NCBI RefSeq assembly: GCF_031755915.1 | Contig: NC_083379.1 | Span: 15,299,501 to 15,363,500, forward strand | DNA length: 64,000 nucleotides | Direction: 5' to 3' | Source: Ziziphus jujuba | Lineage: Eukaryota > Streptophyta > Magnoliopsida > Rosales > Rhamnaceae | Shown: one piece after another, positions 59,919 through 64,000 of the stretch | Layout: every line of letters begins with the position of its first letter | How positions within the stretch are numbered: position 1 is the stretch's first letter | The notes under the pieces: model-generated | Database searches by the model: none | What the model was told of the DNA's origin: nothing | Seen by the model: only the letters and a program-made list of their open reading frames with translations | Position numbers and translations under genes: made by a program

Positions 59919-60820
59919 GGGATGGGCACTTGCCGCCCACGTGGAACATGAATTTATTGCGTTAAATATATATTTTTTCTAATTTGAAATTTAAATTTTT
60001 ATTTAAAATTTAATTAAATAATAAATATTATTAAATAAAATTCAAATTTTAAAATTTATTGAAGTTATACACATATTTGTTTACTTTAAAAGAAAGTATC
60101 TTCTTGAAATGAAAATTATTGCCATATATATGTAATTTGAAAGTAAATATGATTATGATATTTACATAAGAATGAAAAAGCAACGTGGGTCATAATCTCA
60201 TAAAAGTAACAATATTGAAACTACAATTTTTTAGATTTTTTGTTATATAGAAAACTTATTTGGTTAAAAACTTATTTGGTTTCATCATAAGAAATAAGAA
60301 TTAATATGTTAGATGTCGTTTGTTCACGTGTTCAGTTTTTGTTTTTTCTTTTAAATTATGTGTGATTTGCTTATCTCAATAGTTTATTGGTAGTAATCAG
60401 AGTTTGTCAAACATATCAATAAATTACGAATGACATAGGAGCTCTTCTTGGTGCTTAGTCTGTTGTCTCTTTCTATTCTTCACATATGAGGCCCATTTTC
60501 TCTCTAGATGTACATGTGAGAAGTCTTAGATACATGTTTGTGTTATCCTGATATAATTGGACCACTTCTAAACATGAAAGTAAAGTTGAATAAATTCTCA
60601 TTTTCTGAGTTCTAAAATATAATACTTACCACCCAAATTTCAATAATTTAAATATAGGCCCCTTCAATTTAAAATATAACACCCAACATTATACACAATC
60701 AATGCAAACTTCAAACAATGTAGAAAATGAAAATCAAATTTTGAAATTCAAATATTAAATATTCTGCAAGTTCAGAGTTATACTATCCTCAGCAAAAGTT
60801 ATTATTATTTTTTTTCCTGA
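59130..60820. other. AT-rich intergenic DNA with a (TG)n(TA)n microsatellite
   Basis: A TG/TA repeat lies at 59879-59918. No gene is recognised. Confidence 0.55.
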
Positions 60821-60904
60821 AGAATCTCAATAAAAGTTATCAGTATAAGATAAAATAGTTTCAAATAAATGCTGACCAAGGATAATCAGAACATAAGTGA
60901 CAAA

Positions 60905-61043
60905 CCAAATTTTACCTTCCAGAAGGTATCTCTCCAGCATTGATCTCCCGTTCCTGATGTTTCTACTCCATCCATCCAAACCTTCAAATATAATTAACAT
61001 GTTAAATTCTGGTAACTTATACTCTTTCGGAAATCCAAAATAG
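60905..61043 (-). pseudogene. Unassigned exon-like segment next to the CACTA end
   Basis: On the minus strand the frame FGFPKEYKLPEFNMLIIF, then GLDGWSRNIRNGRSMLERYLLEG, is open and is followed by a donor-like GTAAAA at about 60915. A second frame (WMDGVETSGTGDQCW...) is also open over part of it. I do not recognise either. The CACTA terminus begins within two bases of the upstream edge of the open frame, so an exon may have been cut by the insertion. Confidence 0.22.
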
Positions 61044-61044
61044 G

Positions 61045-64000
61045 CACTACAAGAAAATGATGATTTAGTGACGAAACATATACCGACGAAAACAAATATT
61101 GTCACGAAAGATAACATTTACCAGCGGAAAATATATTTCTCGGTAAAAGTTGCACTTTTGGCGATGAATAATAAAAGTCACCGGCAAATGTGATATTTTT
61201 ACCAATAAAAATACAATTTTGCATTGGACTGACTTTTACTGACGATTCCTTAACATTGTCGGCAACAATGAATTATTTACCAAGGAATTTATAATTCGTC
61301 GGCAATGGTCATGAATTTTACCGACAAATTTAAATATTGACGGTACAAATCTTACAATTACCGATGGAATTAAAATTTGTCAGAACTTTTAATGAAAAAT
61401 TTAAATATTATAGGTAAAAACCTTACAATTACAGAAGAAATTAAAATTCGTTGGCAATTTTACCGACAAAGTTAAATATTGTCGGTAAAAGACCTTACAA
61501 TTAACAAAGAAAATAAAATTCATTGGCAAAAGTAAAATATATATTTGAATTATTAATATTATTATTATTATACTATCCATTTAAATTATGGTATGGAGTT
61601 GGAAAAAAAAATTTGAGAACAAAATTTTACATATCAGCAGCATGGCTTTGTTTTGGATTTTAAAATTTTAAAATATATAAATTACTTTGTATCCTAATTT
61701 TCATTTAATTGTTACCTTCTATGTACTTGACTTTTTTTTTTGTTATGGAATACACTTCTTTTAGAAAATTTAAAAATTTCCTTGGCAATTTGTATAACTG
61801 TTGCCAATGAAATTTAACAATGTGTTGTTAAAAATTGTGGATATTTTATTTCAAAAAATGTATTTTTTGGGAAAATTATCATATATTTACTCTTTTCATC
61901 AACATAGGATGTTTGTGACATATATGTGTAAATTTTTATGTTAAAAATAAAATGCAGTACTTATTAGTTAGTATGATAATTGCAACTATATATTTAAAAA
62001 TAAAATGCAGTACTTATTAGTTAGTATGATAATTGCAACTATATATTTACACACACACACATATATATATATATTATTGTTATTAGTATAGTACTATTTG
62101 TATAAATTAAATTGAAGAGCATACATATAAGTTAGTGTATATATTAACTTACAAATAATTTGTTATATTCTAAATACTTTTTTTTTATTGGTAATGGAAT
62201 AAACAATTGGAAAAAGTGTAGTCTTCGGGAAAAATTCCTTTTTTTTTTTTTGTATTTTTGGTTTGGGCTTTTTATGACATGTATATGTAAATTTTTTTAT
62301 ATTAAAGAAATTAAATATTGTATATAGTTAGTATTATAATTATATAAAACTATATATATGACTATTATTGTTATTATTAATAGTAGTATTATATATACAA
62401 GAATTCGTAAGATATAAATTAAATTGAACCATCATATATATAATTAAGTTATTTTTTATTTTAGCTTAAAATTAAATTTGAAATTTAATTATATTTTATA
62501 TTACATTTTAATGGCGGAGAGTACATATATTTCTTACATTTTATATATTTTATTTTTTAAAAAAACACTGGTAAATATTTGTTTATAAAATTTATATTTT
62601 ATTTATTTGGCAATTGCTTTTTTATTCGTTTTGGATGTATTTATATATTATATATTGTTAATTGTTCGGAACTGTTGCCGACGAAATATATTTTGCTCGG
62701 TAAATATTTGGATTTGTTTGGCGACAATTTTAACAAATTCGTCGGCAATAGAGAAAATTTTCGCGCCTGCCCATCCCGCCTCACAGTCCCCCCAGCCATA
62801 GAATGGGAAAATTAAATTAAAAAACATTAGCTATCTAACCCATTATTTTTCTCTCCATCTCCGTTGCATCTCCTTCACCTTTCTCTCTTTTTTTTTTTTT
62901 TCTTTTTTTTCTTCTGTCAAAATCATTTTCCACCGCAAACCCACTTTCTTCCTTCAAAACTTGGGTTGAATCAAATCAGCTGCTCTCTTTAAAGGTTGAA
63001 GCAAACCCATTTTCTTTTTTGAATTTCACTTTGAATTTCTCTTCGAATTTCTCAAATTCGATTTTCGTTTGTTTTTTCTTTTTTTTGCAGGTTGCCGATC
63101 GATCTGCTGGTTGCCGTTCCGTTGTGGTTGTTGCCGTTCTGCAGGTTGGTGTTGTATATATATATATATATATATGTATTTTTTTTTTTTGGGATATTGC
63201 TATGAGCCCTTCTGTCTGGTGATGTAGATATGGACCATGGCACATCCCATACATTGGTTAGGATATCTAACCTGCATTTGGTCATTCACACAAATTTATC
63301 CCAAAGGTCCATTTGATAATTTTTATGGATTAGGATATTTAGGATAGACTGACCAGATTTGGTCACTTTTTCCTACAACCAATTTGAGCCCAATGATTAT
63401 TGAGTTACATACTTCATTTACGAGTGCTTATGAGATGAGATCTTTGGGGATACTTGTTCATTTAGATGGTGGTGGTGTCCGAAAGAGACAAGTGTCCATT
63501 GGGAATGTAGGTTTAGATTATGGAACAGTTTAGGGACATAGAGATCGGTTTTAGATTTATTTGATAACTGTTGGGTATTTCATTGCAAAAGCCTCTTGAC
63601 CTTTCAACACTTTTTTTGAAGTGTAATGTTAGTAGTCTTCTCATGGGAACTCAAGATGTTCCATATTATTTGTTTTCAAATTCTATCATGGAAGAAAGCA
63701 GAATAGTTTTAGATTCTGACTTAAACGTGTTTCAGATGTAGATTAAGGTACAGGATCTTCAGTTGCTCTAGAATGTTGCTTTTGTTTGCTTTGGCTTTAT
63801 TCTTGTCTTCCGTAACAATACTGTTGTTATGGTCTATAATATTATGTCGCTTTATCAAGGGATTCACTTTTAGGTTGGAAATCCATTATATTTGTCCCTT
63901 TATTCATTTTTGAAATTAAATCCCCTTAGCTATATTTATGATCTCACTCGTATTAACTTACAGAAATTGTTTATATACAGTAGAGGATCATTTTCGAACT
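61045..64000 (+). mobile_element. Left part of a CACTA (EnSpm) DNA transposon
   Basis: The terminus CACTACAAGAAAATGATG at 61045 matches the CACTA superfamily end. The next 1.7 kb carries many short motifs in both orientations of the type TTACCGAC / GTCGGTAA / GTCGGCAA (for example near 61082, 61258, 61297, 61320, 61450, 61476, 62675 and 62740), as expected of transposase-binding subterminal repeats. From about 62760 GC content rises and a pyrimidine-rich stretch (62850-62920) looks like a transcript leader. No complete transposase is seen, and no matching right terminus (CTTGTAGTG) lies in the window, so the right boundary and the total length are unknown. Confidence 0.7.
61943..62048. repeat. 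53-bp tandem duplication in the CACTA subterminal region
   Basis: The string AAAAATAAAATGCAGTACTT starts at 61943 and again at 61996. The copies are nearly identical. Confidence 0.9.

Overview
The window reads as nuclear DNA of a dicot plant. It is AT-rich, with intron-rich genes that use GT-AG splice sites, plant-specific gene families, and a dense mix of LTR retrotransposons, PIF/Harbinger, hAT and CACTA elements. No rRNA, tRNA, CRISPR or prokaryote-like operon was seen. I cannot name the species.

Layout. The last two exons of an organellar-type leucyl-tRNA synthetase (+) lie at 790-1689. At 2638-7832 is a complete but non-coding LTR retrotransposon on the minus strand, with a CTTTG target-site duplication (TSD), an initiator-Met-tRNA-like primer site and a polypurine tract. 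At 8331-13711 is a decayed PIF/Harbinger transposon with broken Myb/SANT-like and DDE transposase genes. A ten-exon GT14 (Core-2/I-branching type) glycosyltransferase (+) spans 15034-19519. A 2.4-kb non-autonomous hAT element (21214-23618) sits in one copy of a local duplication, and the other copy preserves the empty site. A three-exon class III peroxidase (-) follows at 23917-26163, with a 129-bp hAT element in intron 2.

The centre holds an intronless PPR protein (-, 29685-31931), a seven-exon PLP-homeostasis protein (PLPBP/YggS type; -, 32931-35817), a three-exon cytochrome b561-domain membrane protein (-, 36805-37863) and a STIG1-like secreted Cys-rich protein (+, 39388-39843). From 40 kb onward the window is mostly transposon-derived: two related solo LTRs of about 3.4-3.5 kb (40692-44054 and 53225-56770), Harbinger MITEs including an inverted back-to-back pair (46496-47330), a reductase gene fragment, a broken second STIG1 copy (51388-51823), a 148-bp TRIM-type solo LTR, and the left end of a CACTA transposon (61045 to the window edge).

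The genes are ordinary, independently transcribed plant genes and no shared pathway links them. I did not find a convincing new multi-gene system. The most unusual structures are the inverted MITE pair, which would give a hairpin RNA of roughly 400 bp per arm if transcribed, and the LTR-element interior, built of 63-bp degenerate repeats and many small stem-loops whose stems differ while the loops look alike.
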